Notes: generated from the sequence alone by a model not told the origin. Shown: positions 1 to 6,463, numbered from the stretch's first letter. The stretch is 9,854 nt of DNA from JBMYRH01 sp049602155 (GCA_049602155.1 JBMYRH010000059.1:1-9854), one strand, 5' to 3'. Numbers and translations: made by a program.

Positions 1-279
1 CAAAACCACAATCACCCTTGAAGCGTAGTCAGCCCCGGCACACTAACAAGAGTCTGGCGTGATTTGAGGCTCACCCGTCGGAGCTATCTGCACGGCGCTA
101 TGAGAGGGTTCCAATTTCGCCCCTCGGTCGAGCCTGTTGCTCCCAGCTTGACGTCTCGACGAGCGCCAGCAGGTTTTGGGGTCGTAGGTTTCCCGCTGAG
201 CTAGGCAAGTGTCCCGGTCCGGTGGCCGCTCAGATGTTCTTGGAGCCTGCCGGTAGGCGGCAGGGCTGCTGTGGGTTCG
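1..279. other. Gene-free left edge of the integrated element
   Basis: I see no credible coding region in this stretch on either strand; the short open frames here lack a ribosome binding site and any recognisable protein. It lies downstream of the excisionase-type gene and inside the presumed mobile element. The only structure I noted is a GC-rich hairpin just after that gene, listed separately. No copy of the tRNA-Leu 3' end is present, so this is not the far boundary of the element. Confidence 0.5.
246..264 (-). terminator. Hairpin after the excisionase gene, possible weak terminator
   Basis: A perfect 7-bp inverted repeat (246-252 with 258-264, 5-nt loop) sits about 16 nt beyond the stop codon of the small DNA-binding gene. 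Read on the minus strand it is followed by CTCCAAGAAC, which has no run of T, so it is not a classical intrinsic terminator. It could stabilise the 3' end of the transcript or act with Rho. Confidence 0.3.
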
Positions 280-501
280 TCAGCTGCTCGCGTCGCACTT
301 GGCCACCCACGCCAAAAAGGCGTCCTCGTCGATGAGGATGGTCTTGCCGACCTTGCGGGCGCAGCTCCGGAAGCCGTTGGTGTCACGGTGGAACCACAGG
401 TGTCGGAGGCCACCCAGGGGCGGCCAGGCGTGGTACTGATTCCACTTGGAGAGTGGGATGAGACGTCCTTGAAATGCAGATTTTGGGGTCGCTTCGGGCA
501 C
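280..501 (-). CDS. Excisionase-type small DNA-binding protein
   Basis: A 73-residue protein of the type encoded beside tyrosine recombinases in proteobacterial prophages and genomic islands, where it is annotated as an excisionase or helix-turn-helix protein. Recognisable features are LIPLSKWNQYHAWPPLGGLR (residues 14-33), the following FHRDTNGF, and the closing VGKTILIDEDAFLAWV-like strand-helix segment (51-66). Such proteins bind att DNA, bend it, and steer the integrase toward excision; some also repress int. The start is GTG at 501, chosen because AGGAG lies 6 nt upstream. It is on the same strand as the integrase but separated from the int unit by about 450 bp, so it probably has its own promoter. 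The family assignment rests on remembered motif similarity; the excision role is inferred from the neighbourhood. Confidence 0.8.
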   Translation of the reverse strand: MPEATPKSAFQGRLIPLSKWNQYHAWPPLGGLRHLWFHRDTNGFRSCARKVGKTILIDEDAFLAWVAKCDASS

Positions 502-593
502 GGTCGGCTCCTGTTGATGGCGGGGCCTTATTGCCTCCGCTCGTCAAGGCTCGCCTACGACCTCTCGCCCCTTTTGCAGGCTGCAGATCTCTT

Positions 594-616
594 TTTGCAT
601 CCTGACAGGATGTAAA
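594..616. promoter_or_regulatory. Operator-like palindrome upstream of the excisionase gene
   Basis: The sequence has arms TTTGCATCCTG and CAGGATGTAAA around a single central A. Ten of the eleven pairs are Watson-Crick and the other is G.T; the inner 7-bp arms are perfect. It lies about 93 nt upstream of the GTG start of the small DNA-binding gene. Neither strand has a T-run after it, so a terminator is unlikely, and a dimeric repressor or an excisionase-type site is the better reading. The protein that binds it is unknown. Confidence 0.5.
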
Positions 617-725
617 GCCCGATATCCGCGCAGCCGAACGAATACAGAGCGCCGAAAGAGCCGGAACGATACCGCCTTACATGCTGACGTAGCCAAGCGA
701 GTCGGAGACGTTTAAAGGGGCTGTG

Positions 726-738
726 TCGGAGTCTCCGA
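726..738. promoter_or_regulatory. Second palindrome with a nearby half-site
   Basis: TCGGAG and CTCCGA flank a central T, giving a perfect 6-bp inverted repeat. A related sequence, GTCGGAGAC, occurs 24 bp to the left at 701-709, so the two may form a paired binding site. It is in the gene-free control region of the element, roughly 225 nt upstream of the excisionase-type start. There is no direct evidence of function. Confidence 0.3.
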
Positions 739-926
739 ATAAGTCCTGTAGGGAGCCGCTGTGAGTCTTCTCCGCACTGGTTCGTCAAAGATGCTGCACT
801 CGGGGCGTCATCGACGCCGGAAAGTGCTGCAATAGCGACGCATCACAGAAGCAAGGCAGCGTCGGAACACGAAAGGGCGGGAAGAACCGTCGCAGATGCG
901 ACTTGTCTTAGCTGTCGACAACAACT

Positions 927-947
927 TCGCGCTCAGGAAGAGCGCGA
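927..947 (-). terminator. Probable terminator of the integrase unit
   Basis: A perfect 8-bp GC-rich stem (927-934 with 940-947) and 5-nt loop begins 7 nt after the TAG stop of the accessory gene. On the minus strand it is followed by AAGTTGTTGTC, which is moderately T-rich. Its position and stem strength fit an intrinsic terminator for the int and accessory gene transcript, although the U-tract is imperfect. Confidence 0.5.
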
Positions 948-953
948 CAGAGC

Positions 954-1658
954 CTATTCCGCCTCGGTTTCCAGAAGCTTAAGCGCTTCAGTAATGTGCT
1001 TGTTGACCGTGCGCTCTTTCGCGCCGCTGAACTCGGCAACTTTGTCCGCGAGATAGCTCACATTCGGGTCGCCGGACTTATGCAGGTAGGGGGACGATGG
1101 CTTGGCCTGTTCTCTGCGTAGAATGGCTGTTGCTAACCCACCGACCGTTCGGAGCATCGTGGTGCGGTGGTCTGAACGCATCGGCCCTTCTTCGTGCGTT
1201 GATGAGGGTCCTGAACATTCCATTGATGCCCGTTCTTGAGCCTCGTCCTCGATCTTTTGGGCCCACCGAATCACCTCTTCGGCTCGTACCTCAAGGAAGG
1301 CATAGGGCTTCTTCAGCTCTTCTGCGGGCATGAAGGCTCGAGTAATCTCTTCCCTTTCGTTCCTTGCGCCAGGAACGAAAAACCTCCGAATCGGCACATA
1401 GCTCTGGTCGCCAGCGAGCAGATCGCCAGCAACCTGGGGCTCGACCACAAAGAGAGCCGAACGGACACAACCGGCAGCCGGGCTATCTCCTCTCACCTCG
1501 AGGACGACCGGCTGCATGTCCGGGACGCGAACGCATATCTCGAGGTCACCGGCAGCGGCAGCGTTGAGGACCGCGTTGCGAGAGAGTTTAAACCTCTTCT
1601 CGAAAGCCGGCAGCTTGGTGCCCTTCTGCACATCACTCGCCTTGAACACCGAGCTCAT
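954..1658 (-). CDS. Integrase-linked accessory protein of unknown function
   Basis: A 234-residue soluble protein with no signal peptide or membrane segment. It resembles hypothetical proteins found directly downstream of tyrosine recombinases in proteobacterial prophages and islands. The N-terminus (about 14-46) contains LPAFEKRFKLSRNAVLNAA followed by GDLEICVRVP, which could be a small helix-turn-helix with a wing. A charged central part is followed by a C-terminal block (about 165-230) with TTMLRTVGGLATAIL and SGAKERTVNKHITEALKLLE, helical and typical of these proteins. The start is taken as ATG at 1658 because GGAGGT lies exactly 6 nt upstream; the GTG at 1664 abuts that site and is unlikely. 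The gene begins 2 nt after the integrase stop, so the two are almost certainly co-transcribed and translationally coupled. A role in recombination or element regulation is inferred from context only. Confidence 0.72.
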   Translation of the reverse strand: MSSVFKASDVQKGTKLPAFEKRFKLSRNAVLNAAAAGDLEICVRVPDMQPVVLEVRGDSPAAGCVRSALFVVEPQVAGDLLAGDQSYVPIRRFFVPGARNEREEITRAFMPAEELKKPYAFLEVRAEEVIRWAQKIEDEAQERASMECSGPSSTHEEGPMRSDHRTTMLRTVGGLATAILRREQAKPSSPYLHKSGDPNVSYLADKVAEFSGAKERTVNKHITEALKLLETEAE

Positions 1659-1660
1659 CT

Positions 1661-2755
1661 TCACACCTCCCCAAGGAAGCGTTCATTCATGGACTTCAGA
1701 ACAGAGCGAGTGTGGTCGACATTGAAGTGCGCATAGCGCTTCACCATCTGAAGTGTCTTGTGACCCAGTATCTCCGCAACCTCGGCAAGGGTGGCGCCGT
1801 TCATAACCAGGTGACTGGCGGCGGTGTGTCGCAAGTCGTGAAAACGGAAGTCTTCAATACCCAGCTCGCTGATGACTTTGTCCCACGCGGTGCGGATACT
1901 GGCGCGCTTAGCCTGCTGGCCAGGCCTGAAGCGACCTGGGAAGACGAGGTCCGTGTCGAGTCGACGTACCTGACTGTTACTGCGCATCATCTCAAGCGCC
2001 TGTCCCACCAAAGGGACAGCGCGCCTCTCTCCGTTCTTGGTGTCTGTCAGAAGGATGGATTCGCGCTCAAGGTCCACTTCATGCCACCGAAGCCCGAGGA
2101 TCTCGCCCTGCCGCATACCCGTCGACACCGCAAGCAACACGACGCCATAGAGGTGGGGGCTATTGGACGCCTTACAGGCCTCAAGTAGTGCGCTCGTCTC
2201 GTGACGCTCTAAGAAGCGAATCCGCCCCTTCGACTCAGAGGGCTTCGTCACTCGCTCCATCGGGTTATTCTCAAGCCAGCCCCACTCCCTCACGGCCACA
2301 CTAAACGCGTGAGAAAGCACCGCGAGATATCGCTTCACAGTCGCCGGTGAACGAAGCTCTCCCCTGTAGGTCACCTCAGAGAGCAGCTTGTCCCGTGCCT
2401 CAGCAAGCAGCTGGGGCTTGAGCTGCGCCAGGGTGTACTTCCCGTAGTGCTCAGACCACCAACGAAGCTGGCTTTGCTGCTTCTTTGCCGACTTGGGCTT
2501 TCGAGGCAGCACAGCCTCGACATAACGCTCGATGAGCTGACCCAAGGTCCGGCGGCGCATGTCGGTCGTATCGACGTGACGCCCTCTCCTCAGATCACTC
2601 TCGGTAGCTTCAGCCCACCTTTGAGCGTCCGTCTTGCGGTCGAAGGTCTTACACATGATGGGGTAGCCAGTGATGCGGACAATACCCTTCCACTTCACCT
2701 TGGGCTTCACGCCAGGGGCTAGCCTCTTCTTGCTCACAACCTTCTGAACAGGCAC
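1661..2755 (-). CDS. int: Tyrosine recombinase integrase
   Basis: A 364-residue tyrosine recombinase that would integrate and excise the element at the adjacent tRNA-Leu gene. The layout is normal for the family: an N-terminal arm-binding region (about 20-60, with GYPIMCKTFDRKTDAQRWA), a helical core-binding domain (70-165) and a C-terminal catalytic domain (175-350). The catalytic set is complete: Arg215 in STGMRQGEILGLRW, Lys240 in TDTKNGERR, His306 and Arg309 in FHDLRHTAASH, His332 in LGHKTL, and the nucleophile Tyr341 in KRYAHF. The start is GTG at 2755, supported by GGAG 6 nt upstream. The gene lies 170 bp from the tRNA 3' end and is transcribed away from it, the usual arrangement for tRNA-targeting islands and prophages. 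It looks full length and intact, so the element may still be mobile. Confidence 0.93.
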   Translation of the reverse strand: MPVQKVVSKKRLAPGVKPKVKWKGIVRITGYPIMCKTFDRKTDAQRWAEATESDLRRGRHVDTTDMRRRTLGQLIERYVEAVLPRKPKSAKKQQSQLRWWSEHYGKYTLAQLKPQLLAEARDKLLSEVTYRGELRSPATVKRYLAVLSHAFSVAVREWGWLENNPMERVTKPSESKGRIRFLERHETSALLEACKASNSPHLYGVVLLAVSTGMRQGEILGLRWHEVDLERESILLTDTKNGERRAVPLVGQALEMMRSNSQVRRLDTDLVFPGRFRPGQQAKRASIRTAWDKVISELGIEDFRFHDLRHTAASHLVMNGATLAEVAEILGHKTLQMVKRYAHFNVDHTRSVLKSMNERFLGEV

Positions 2756-2841
2756 CGCTCTCTCCGGCGGTCAGGCCCATCTCCCACGATTCACGACGAG
2801 TGACGCGAAGGGACCACACCGCACGGTCAAACCTAGAGCAC

Positions 2842-2863
2842 TTGCACCAAATTTGCACCAAAT
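2842..2863. repeat. Perfect 11-bp tandem repeat, likely integrase arm sites
   Basis: TTGCACCAAAT occurs twice with no gap (2842-2852 and 2853-2863). On the minus strand this reads ATTTGGTGCAA twice. It lies between the integrase start and the tRNA 3' end, where arm-type binding sites of tyrosine recombinases are expected. A direct repeat of 10-11 bp suits two integrase N-terminal domains bound side by side on one face of the helix. The arm-site role is inferred. Confidence 0.6.
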
Positions 2864-2925
2864 GGGCTAAACGGACTCAGACGACAAAAGCAGGAAACCA
2901 GCCCAAGCCACCGAAATCAAAGCCA

Positions 2926-2960
2926 TACCGGGAGCGGGGGTCGAACCCGCACACCCCAAG
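2926..2960. other. attL/attR: Presumed attachment site at the tRNA 3' end
   Basis: Tyrosine recombinases that target tRNA genes usually recombine within the T-arm or acceptor 3' half, and the element carries a copy that keeps the tRNA whole. Here the integrase and tandem arm-like repeat start right beyond this end. The exact core cannot be delimited because the other copy of the att repeat is outside the window. Confidence 0.45.
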
Positions 2961-3009
2961 GGGCGAGGGATTTTAAGTCCCTTGCGTCTACCAATTCCGC
3001 CATCCCGGC
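2926..3009 (-). tRNA. tRNA-Leu (anticodon UAA)
   Basis: An 84-nt class II tRNA. It has acceptor GCCGGGA paired with TCCCGGT (the first pair is G.U), an anticodon stem AGGGA/TCCCT around loop CTTAAAA with anticodon TAA at 2975-2973, a long variable arm containing CCCC-TT-GGGG, a T-arm GCGGG/CCCGC with TTCGA, and discriminator A73 at 2926. CCA is not encoded; TGG follows. It would decode UUA and UUG. Its 3' end faces the integrase, marking it as the attachment gene of the element. A minus-strand promoter is not obvious; TTGTCA with AACCAT 17 nt later, just upstream, is a weak candidate. Confidence 0.95.
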
Positions 3010-3187
3010 ACGCAGAGGCATGGTTGACCATCCACAGAGTGATGACAAGGGCCTTATGCAGCTTCCGCACAGTAAAACCCTCAACCAACTGGACGGTCGA
3101 AGAACAAGTGAGGCCACGTGGTAAACATAGAGTCCACCACTAAGGTCCAGGTTATCCCACAGGACCTCTACCCCTCATCAGAATGTT

Positions 3188-3207
3188 CGGCGGGTGACGG
3201 CCCGCCG
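3188..3207. terminator. GC-rich hairpin after the small cysteine protein gene
   Basis: CGGCGGG and CCCGCCG form a perfect 7-bp stem with a 6-nt loop, starting 6 nt past the stop of the 62-residue gene on the minus strand. No T-run follows on either strand, so it is a weak terminator candidate. If it does not stop transcription, the tRNA-Leu gene 180 nt further on would receive readthrough. Confidence 0.4.
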
Positions 3208-3213
3208 CTAGGC

Positions 3214-3402
3214 TCAGCTGTTCGCGTACTCTAGGCGGGTCTTGAGACCTACCGAGCACTTGAAACACGGCGAGTGCCGAATGTTGAGCGAGTTCGCGTT
3301 GACGTAATCGTCTACGCACTCAACAGTCTTGACCTCGCGATTCAGGAACTTACAGAAGAATCCTTCGGGAAGTTTCTTCTTGGCAACTGGGTTGATACCC
3401 AT
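3214..3402 (-). CDS. Small four-cysteine protein, possible zinc-binding
   Basis: A 62-residue protein that I do not recognise. It starts MGINPVAKKKLPEGFFC and has cysteines at 17, 29, 46 and 49. The last two form a CFKC pair (CxxC), giving C-x11-C-x16-C-x2-C, which could bind one zinc or another metal. There is no signal peptide or membrane segment and the N-terminus is basic. The frame is open further upstream to 3522, but ATG at 3402 is preferred because GAGG lies 7 nt upstream and the protein becomes compact and conserved-looking from there. It is transcribed alone, with a promoter near 3545-3574 and a hairpin after its stop. A coding gene is likely from the start signals and cysteine spacing; no function is claimed. 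Confidence 0.7.
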   Translation of the reverse strand: MGINPVAKKKLPEGFFCKFLNREVKTVECVDDYVNANSLNIRHSPCFKCSVGLKTRLEYANS

Positions 3403-3452
3403 CAAATACCTCGTCCTTTCACGTTGTAGCCTCGGGTTGGCACAGCGAAATG

Positions 3453-3467
3453 GCGTCAAAAAGACGC
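3453..3467 (-). promoter_or_regulatory. Small hairpin in the long leader of the cysteine protein gene
   Basis: GCGTC and GACGC pair around a five-base loop that reads TTTTT on the transcribed strand. It lies 50 nt upstream of the ATG in a leader of about 135 nt. It is a simple inverted repeat; it could affect translation or be incidental. Confidence 0.25.
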
Positions 3468-3544
3468 ACCGCTGCACCGGGTCGCGTGTGGCGCCACCCG
3501 GGCGAATCCCCTTGGGAAACATCTAGTTATCCCGACAGAATAGG

Positions 3545-3574
3545 AACGTATCCCTTCGCTCAGAAGAGTGTCAA
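3545..3574 (-). promoter_or_regulatory. Sigma-70-type promoter for the cysteine protein gene
   Basis: On the minus strand a perfect TTGACA (-35, 3574-3569) is followed after 18 nt by TACGTT (-10, 3550-3545). This predicts a start near 3538 and an untranslated leader of about 135 nt before the ATG at 3402. The -10 box matches only three of six consensus bases, including the important A2 and T6. Confidence 0.5.
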
Positions 3575-3634
3575 CGTTTTTTGGCGGGCTCGGGGAAACG
3601 AGTCAATCATACGGTGGGTTTAAGAGATGGACCC

Positions 3635-3664
3635 TCGATTCGAACCGTCTCGCGCCCGTATATT
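3635..3664 (+). promoter_or_regulatory. Candidate promoter for the endopeptidase gene cluster
   Basis: TATATT at 3659-3664 matches five of six -10 bases, and TCGATT at 3635-3640 is a weak -35 box with 18-nt spacing. The predicted start, near 3671, leaves a leader of about 37 nt before the ATG at 3708. It is divergent from the promoter at 3545-3574, so both would share this 185-bp region. Confidence 0.4.
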
Positions 3665-3707
3665 GAATGCCCCGTTTTTCGATCGCATCCCCATGAGGTG
3701 ATTCGCG

Positions 3708-5540
3708 ATGCAGCCTGTGCTGACCGCCCTAGCCCTTGTTCTTGCTCATGTTCCGGCGACAGACGTCGCAGGTACTGATAGCGAACCGTACGCTGTAGAG
3801 ACGCTCACGTCTGCGGTGTCTAGCCCCGACTCGGCTGAACCGGTCGATGGCTCACAGGCGACCAAGGCGAACGCCCCCGGCGTGGTCGTAATGGCCGAGC
3901 AATCCGTGGCGGTGCGCCACGCAGAGGCGGCGACAGCGCCAGAGCAGCTCCACGGTCCTCCCTTGCCTCCGCTCTCGGTCTCGGAGGCCAAGCGACTTCT
4001 GAAGCGCCCCAGAGGTACCCTGAGCCATGGGCGCACAAACGATGGTGAACTCGTGAACGCCCGCCGTATCCGGATGCGCGGCGCCGGCTATGCCTTCTTC
4101 GACCACATCAAGGAGCGGGAGACTCACTTCGGGACCTACGAGATGAAGCGCTTCATCGAGCGCTCCGGGATTCGCTTCCGAAAGGAACATCGATGGGCCG
4201 CCATTGGGATCGGGAATGTGTCCGTCGAAGAGGGTGGGAAGACACGTTGGCATGCGTCACATCAGTCCGGTCGAGACATCGATATCGCCATGTTCGGGAA
4301 GGACAAACGCGGACGACACGTCAACCCGCGCAACTTCACCAAGTACAACTCTGCCCTCGAGAGTCCCTCCGGGCTCACCTTCGATGTGCCGCGTAACACG
4401 GATCTGATTCGGGTCTTGCTCACCGACCCTGAGTACCAAGTGCAGTGGATTTTCGCTGCACGCTGGCTCAAACGCCGCATCATCGCCAACGCGAAGAAGC
4501 GCGGCTTCGACCCCTTGCTCGTCACGAAGATGGAGAAGGTGATGAAGCAACCGGGTGACTCAGCGCCTCACGACGACCACTTCCATCTGCGCCTCTACTG
4601 TGCGGTCGAGGACCGCTTGCACGGCTGCATTGAGCGCGGTCCGGTGTGGGACTGGGTGGACTTGGGCGACGCTGTCTTTGAAGCCCAGGTCGACAACCTA
4701 GAGCGCATCCTTGAGATGCCTCAGACCTCCTACCGGTTAAAGGCAATGGAGCGGCTCCGCATCATCCGCGCCCACTCCGCAGTCCCTGCGCTTCTTCAGC
4801 AACTCGACTACAGCTCAGGAAAGGTGAGACGCACAGCGCTCGACGTTATCGCCTCCTTCCGGGCCCAGGAAGCTGTTGATGGCTTACTCAACAGGGTCGC
4901 GACAACGACGAGCGTCGGATGGGCAGCAGCCCTCTTCCGAACTGCATTGCGGGTGGCGGGGCCACGAACATCCGACATCGCGCGGGCTTTTCTGGCCACC
5001 CCGAGCGCGATGCTGCATCCGAAGGTCGCCACAGCAGACCTCGCTGGGTTCTTCACGCCAGTCATTCGGACACTACGGCATGAACGAGATCCCTCTGTGG
5101 TCCCTGGTCTGATTGCGCTCCTTGAGTCCCAAGGCGAGGAGGTCCGGGAACTCTCACGAGCCGCGCTTGAGGACATCACGAGCCACACAATTACCGTCCC
5201 TCAAGAACTCGATAAGGCCGCGGCTCACACCTACCTCGTCGCTGCCTGGAGAGCCCTTTGGGCGGCACACCAAGAGCAACCATGGGTCGACTGGACTCGC
5301 ACCGGTCTGATCACCGCTGGCTACGAGCTCCCCGGCGAGCTGCAGGAGGCCGAGAGCATTCAGGCGCTGGTAGAGGCCACGGGTGACAAGCGCGGGCACA
5401 TCTCACGGAATGCTGTGCGCCTGCTAGGCGTGGTGACCGGTCACGTCATAGACCCCTCGGCTAAAAGTGCCAAGCGCCAGCGCAAGTACTGGCGACGCTG
5501 GTGGAAACGACAGCAGGCCAAGACCAGCGGCGCCAACTGA
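3708..5540 (+). CDS. M74 penicillin-insensitive murein endopeptidase with HEAT-like C-terminus
   Basis: A 610-residue protein whose middle (about 85-312) is a peptidase of the MepA (M74, LAS metallopeptidase) family, which cuts D-Ala to meso-diaminopimelate cross-links in peptidoglycan. The zinc motif is SHQSGRDIDIAMF (184-196), with His185 and Asp192 as ligands. The second motif, DDHFHLRLYC (289-298), supplies catalytic His291 and ligand His293. Residues 325-490 form repeated helical pairs such as SAVPALLQQLDYSSGKVRR and PSVVPGLIALLESQGEEVRE, typical of HEAT repeats and absent from the 270-residue E. coli MepA. The N-terminus (1-17) is hydrophobic without a basic start, so it is a weak signal peptide; export is inferred. 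A low-complexity Ala/Ser/Glu linker spans 20-85, and the C-terminus is strongly basic. The start ATG has GAGGTG 7 nt upstream. It leads the five-gene cluster. Confidence 0.9.
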   Translation: MQPVLTALALVLAHVPATDVAGTDSEPYAVETLTSAVSSPDSAEPVDGSQATKANAPGVVVMAEQSVAVRHAEAATAPEQLHGPPLPPLSVSEAKRLLKRPRGTLSHGRTNDGELVNARRIRMRGAGYAFFDHIKERETHFGTYEMKRFIERSGIRFRKEHRWAAIGIGNVSVEEGGKTRWHASHQSGRDIDIAMFGKDKRGRHVNPRNFTKYNSALESPSGLTFDVPRNTDLIRVLLTDPEYQVQWIFAARWLKRRIIANAKKRGFDPLLVTKMEKVMKQPGDSAPHDDHFHLRLYCAVEDRLHGCIERGPVWDWVDLGDAVFEAQVDNLERILEMPQTSYRLKAMERLRIIRAHSAVPALLQQLDYSSGKVRRTALDVIASFRAQEAVDGLLNRVATTTSVGWAAALFRTALRVAGPRTSDIARAFLATPSAMLHPKVATADLAGFFTPVIRTLRHERDPSVVPGLIALLESQGEEVRELSRAALEDITSHTITVPQELDKAAAHTYLVAAWRALWAAHQEQPWVDWTRTGLITAGYELPGELQEAESIQALVEATGDKRGHISRNAVRLLGVVTGHVIDPSAKSAKRQRKYWRRWWKRQQAKTSGAN

Positions 5541-6362
5541 GTGAGCTGGAACCCCAGTGAGTCTAAGGCGGTCGCCCACACGCTCCATGTCGCGGCGATG
5601 GCGGGATTAATCGGTCCGGGCTACGCGAAACGCGATGCCAAGTTGCGGCGTGCGGCCGGGGTTGAGCCGGCTTCAGTAGAGCCCCCCGAGGGCGTGCTGC
5701 GCACGGTACTGTCCGACGCCTTCACGACCGGAGAGACAGCTTGGAAGGCCATCGACGCGACTTGGTTTTCGCGTCGATGGGAGCTTGGAGAAGAGGCCGC
5801 TGTCGCGCACCAAGGGCGGGAACGTATTCAGGCCCTTGAGCCTTTGAAACTAGGCGTACTCCTCGCAGCTGAGCCGCACCTTCAAGTGAGCACTGCAGTC
5901 GGGGGTCAGCCGGTCGCCTTAGCGGCGCCCCCGCTCGTGGTCACGTCTGTGGATTGTAGCCCTCGAGTGATCATGGTCTGCGCACTCGGAGCGCAAATGG
6001 AGCGCCTCATCGGCGACAGCCCCTTGAGCCCTGAAGACAAACGCTGGATGGCCGAAATGATGGCATGCACGGTGATTCGCGAGTACGTCGGGGATGTCGT
6101 CTTCACCGATTGGGTCAAGCCTCTCATGGACTACACGGTGGGTGAGTTTGCGCGGGCATCTGCGATCGAAGAACGCGTACGCCAGATCGCACGGACCTGC
6201 CTTGATCAACCTCCCGGAGAGGTCGAACGAATCGGGGTAGGACTAGGGAGAAGGCTACAAAGCCGTCTGGACCGCGCAATACGGCGAGGCTTCTTCACGC
6301 CACCCCACGTCGATTTGAGCGCTTGGCTGGCGTCAAAACGGAACAGCAAAGAGTCCTCTTGA
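5541..6362 (+). CDS. Unrecognised soluble protein coupled to the endopeptidase gene
   Basis: A 273-residue protein that I cannot place in a family. There is no signal peptide or transmembrane segment, so it is probably cytoplasmic. It has an Ala-rich helical start, a central VVTSVDCSPRVIMVCALGAQ stretch (about 133-152) that looks like beta strands, and an amphipathic helical C-terminal half ending in a Lys/Ser-rich tail. Its GTG start directly follows the TGA of the endopeptidase gene with no intervening base. No clear ribosome binding site precedes it, which points to termination-reinitiation coupling. An in-frame ATG at 5598 would give a 254-residue version but also lacks a binding site. 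The coupling implies production in step with the endopeptidase, but the proteins would be in different compartments if that one is exported. No function is proposed. Confidence 0.72.
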   Translation: MSWNPSESKAVAHTLHVAAMAGLIGPGYAKRDAKLRRAAGVEPASVEPPEGVLRTVLSDAFTTGETAWKAIDATWFSRRWELGEEAAVAHQGRERIQALEPLKLGVLLAAEPHLQVSTAVGGQPVALAAPPLVVTSVDCSPRVIMVCALGAQMERLIGDSPLSPEDKRWMAEMMACTVIREYVGDVVFTDWVKPLMDYTVGEFARASAIEERVRQIARTCLDQPPGEVERIGVGLGRRLQSRLDRAIRRGFFTPPHVDLSAWLASKRNSKESS

Positions 6363-6367
6363 GCTGA

Positions 6368-6396
6368 TTGATGGGCCAGGCGAAGGATGCTAGGGT
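6368..6396 (+). promoter_or_regulatory. Candidate internal promoter before the OmpA-type gene
   Basis: TTGATG (6368-6373) and TAGGGT (6391-6396) are spaced by 17 nt, and TGC directly before the second box makes an extended -10 motif. It lies in the 101-nt gap before the OmpA-type gene, giving a leader of about 60 nt. Abundant outer-membrane proteins often have their own promoter, which fits, but the -10 match is poor. Confidence 0.3.
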
Positions 6397-6463
6397 CCCC
6401 CGGCCGTTCGCTGGCTTACTGCAGGCTGGCTCCTCATGCTGCCCACCGTTCAGGAGAACACCG

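Larger units (their letters stand above)
502..953. other. 450-bp non-coding control region of the element
   Basis: No convincing gene is visible here. A 77-codon minus-strand frame at 555-788 is Arg- and Cys-rich, has no recognisable family and overlaps two palindromes, so I do not count it. The segment lies between the end of the int unit and the excisionase-type gene, and would hold the latter's promoter. It contains a near-perfect palindrome at 594-616, a second palindrome at 726-738 with a related half-site at 701-709, and a terminator-like hairpin at 927-947. No strong sigma-70 promoter stood out. Confidence 0.5.

Noticed and set aside
271..615. 114-codon plus-strand frame
   Set aside because: It lies opposite the excisionase-type gene, which has a good ribosome binding site and recognisable motifs.
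555..788. 77-codon minus-strand frame upstream of the excisionase gene
   Set aside because: It is Arg/Cys-rich with no family resemblance and covers two palindromes, so control DNA is the better explanation.
1236..1736. Long plus-strand open frame of 166 codons
   Set aside because: It runs antisense across the accessory gene and the end of int, has no recognisable protein features, and both minus-strand genes have good start signals.
3143..3167. AGGTCC/GGACCT inverted repeat upstream of the tRNA
   Set aside because: The 6-bp arms are separated by 13 nt with no tail or positional logic, so it is not distinguishable from chance.
3403..3522. N-terminal extension of the cysteine protein to 102 residues
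   Set aside because: The extension has no ribosome binding site and unlikely composition, while GAGG lies 7 nt before the ATG at 3402.
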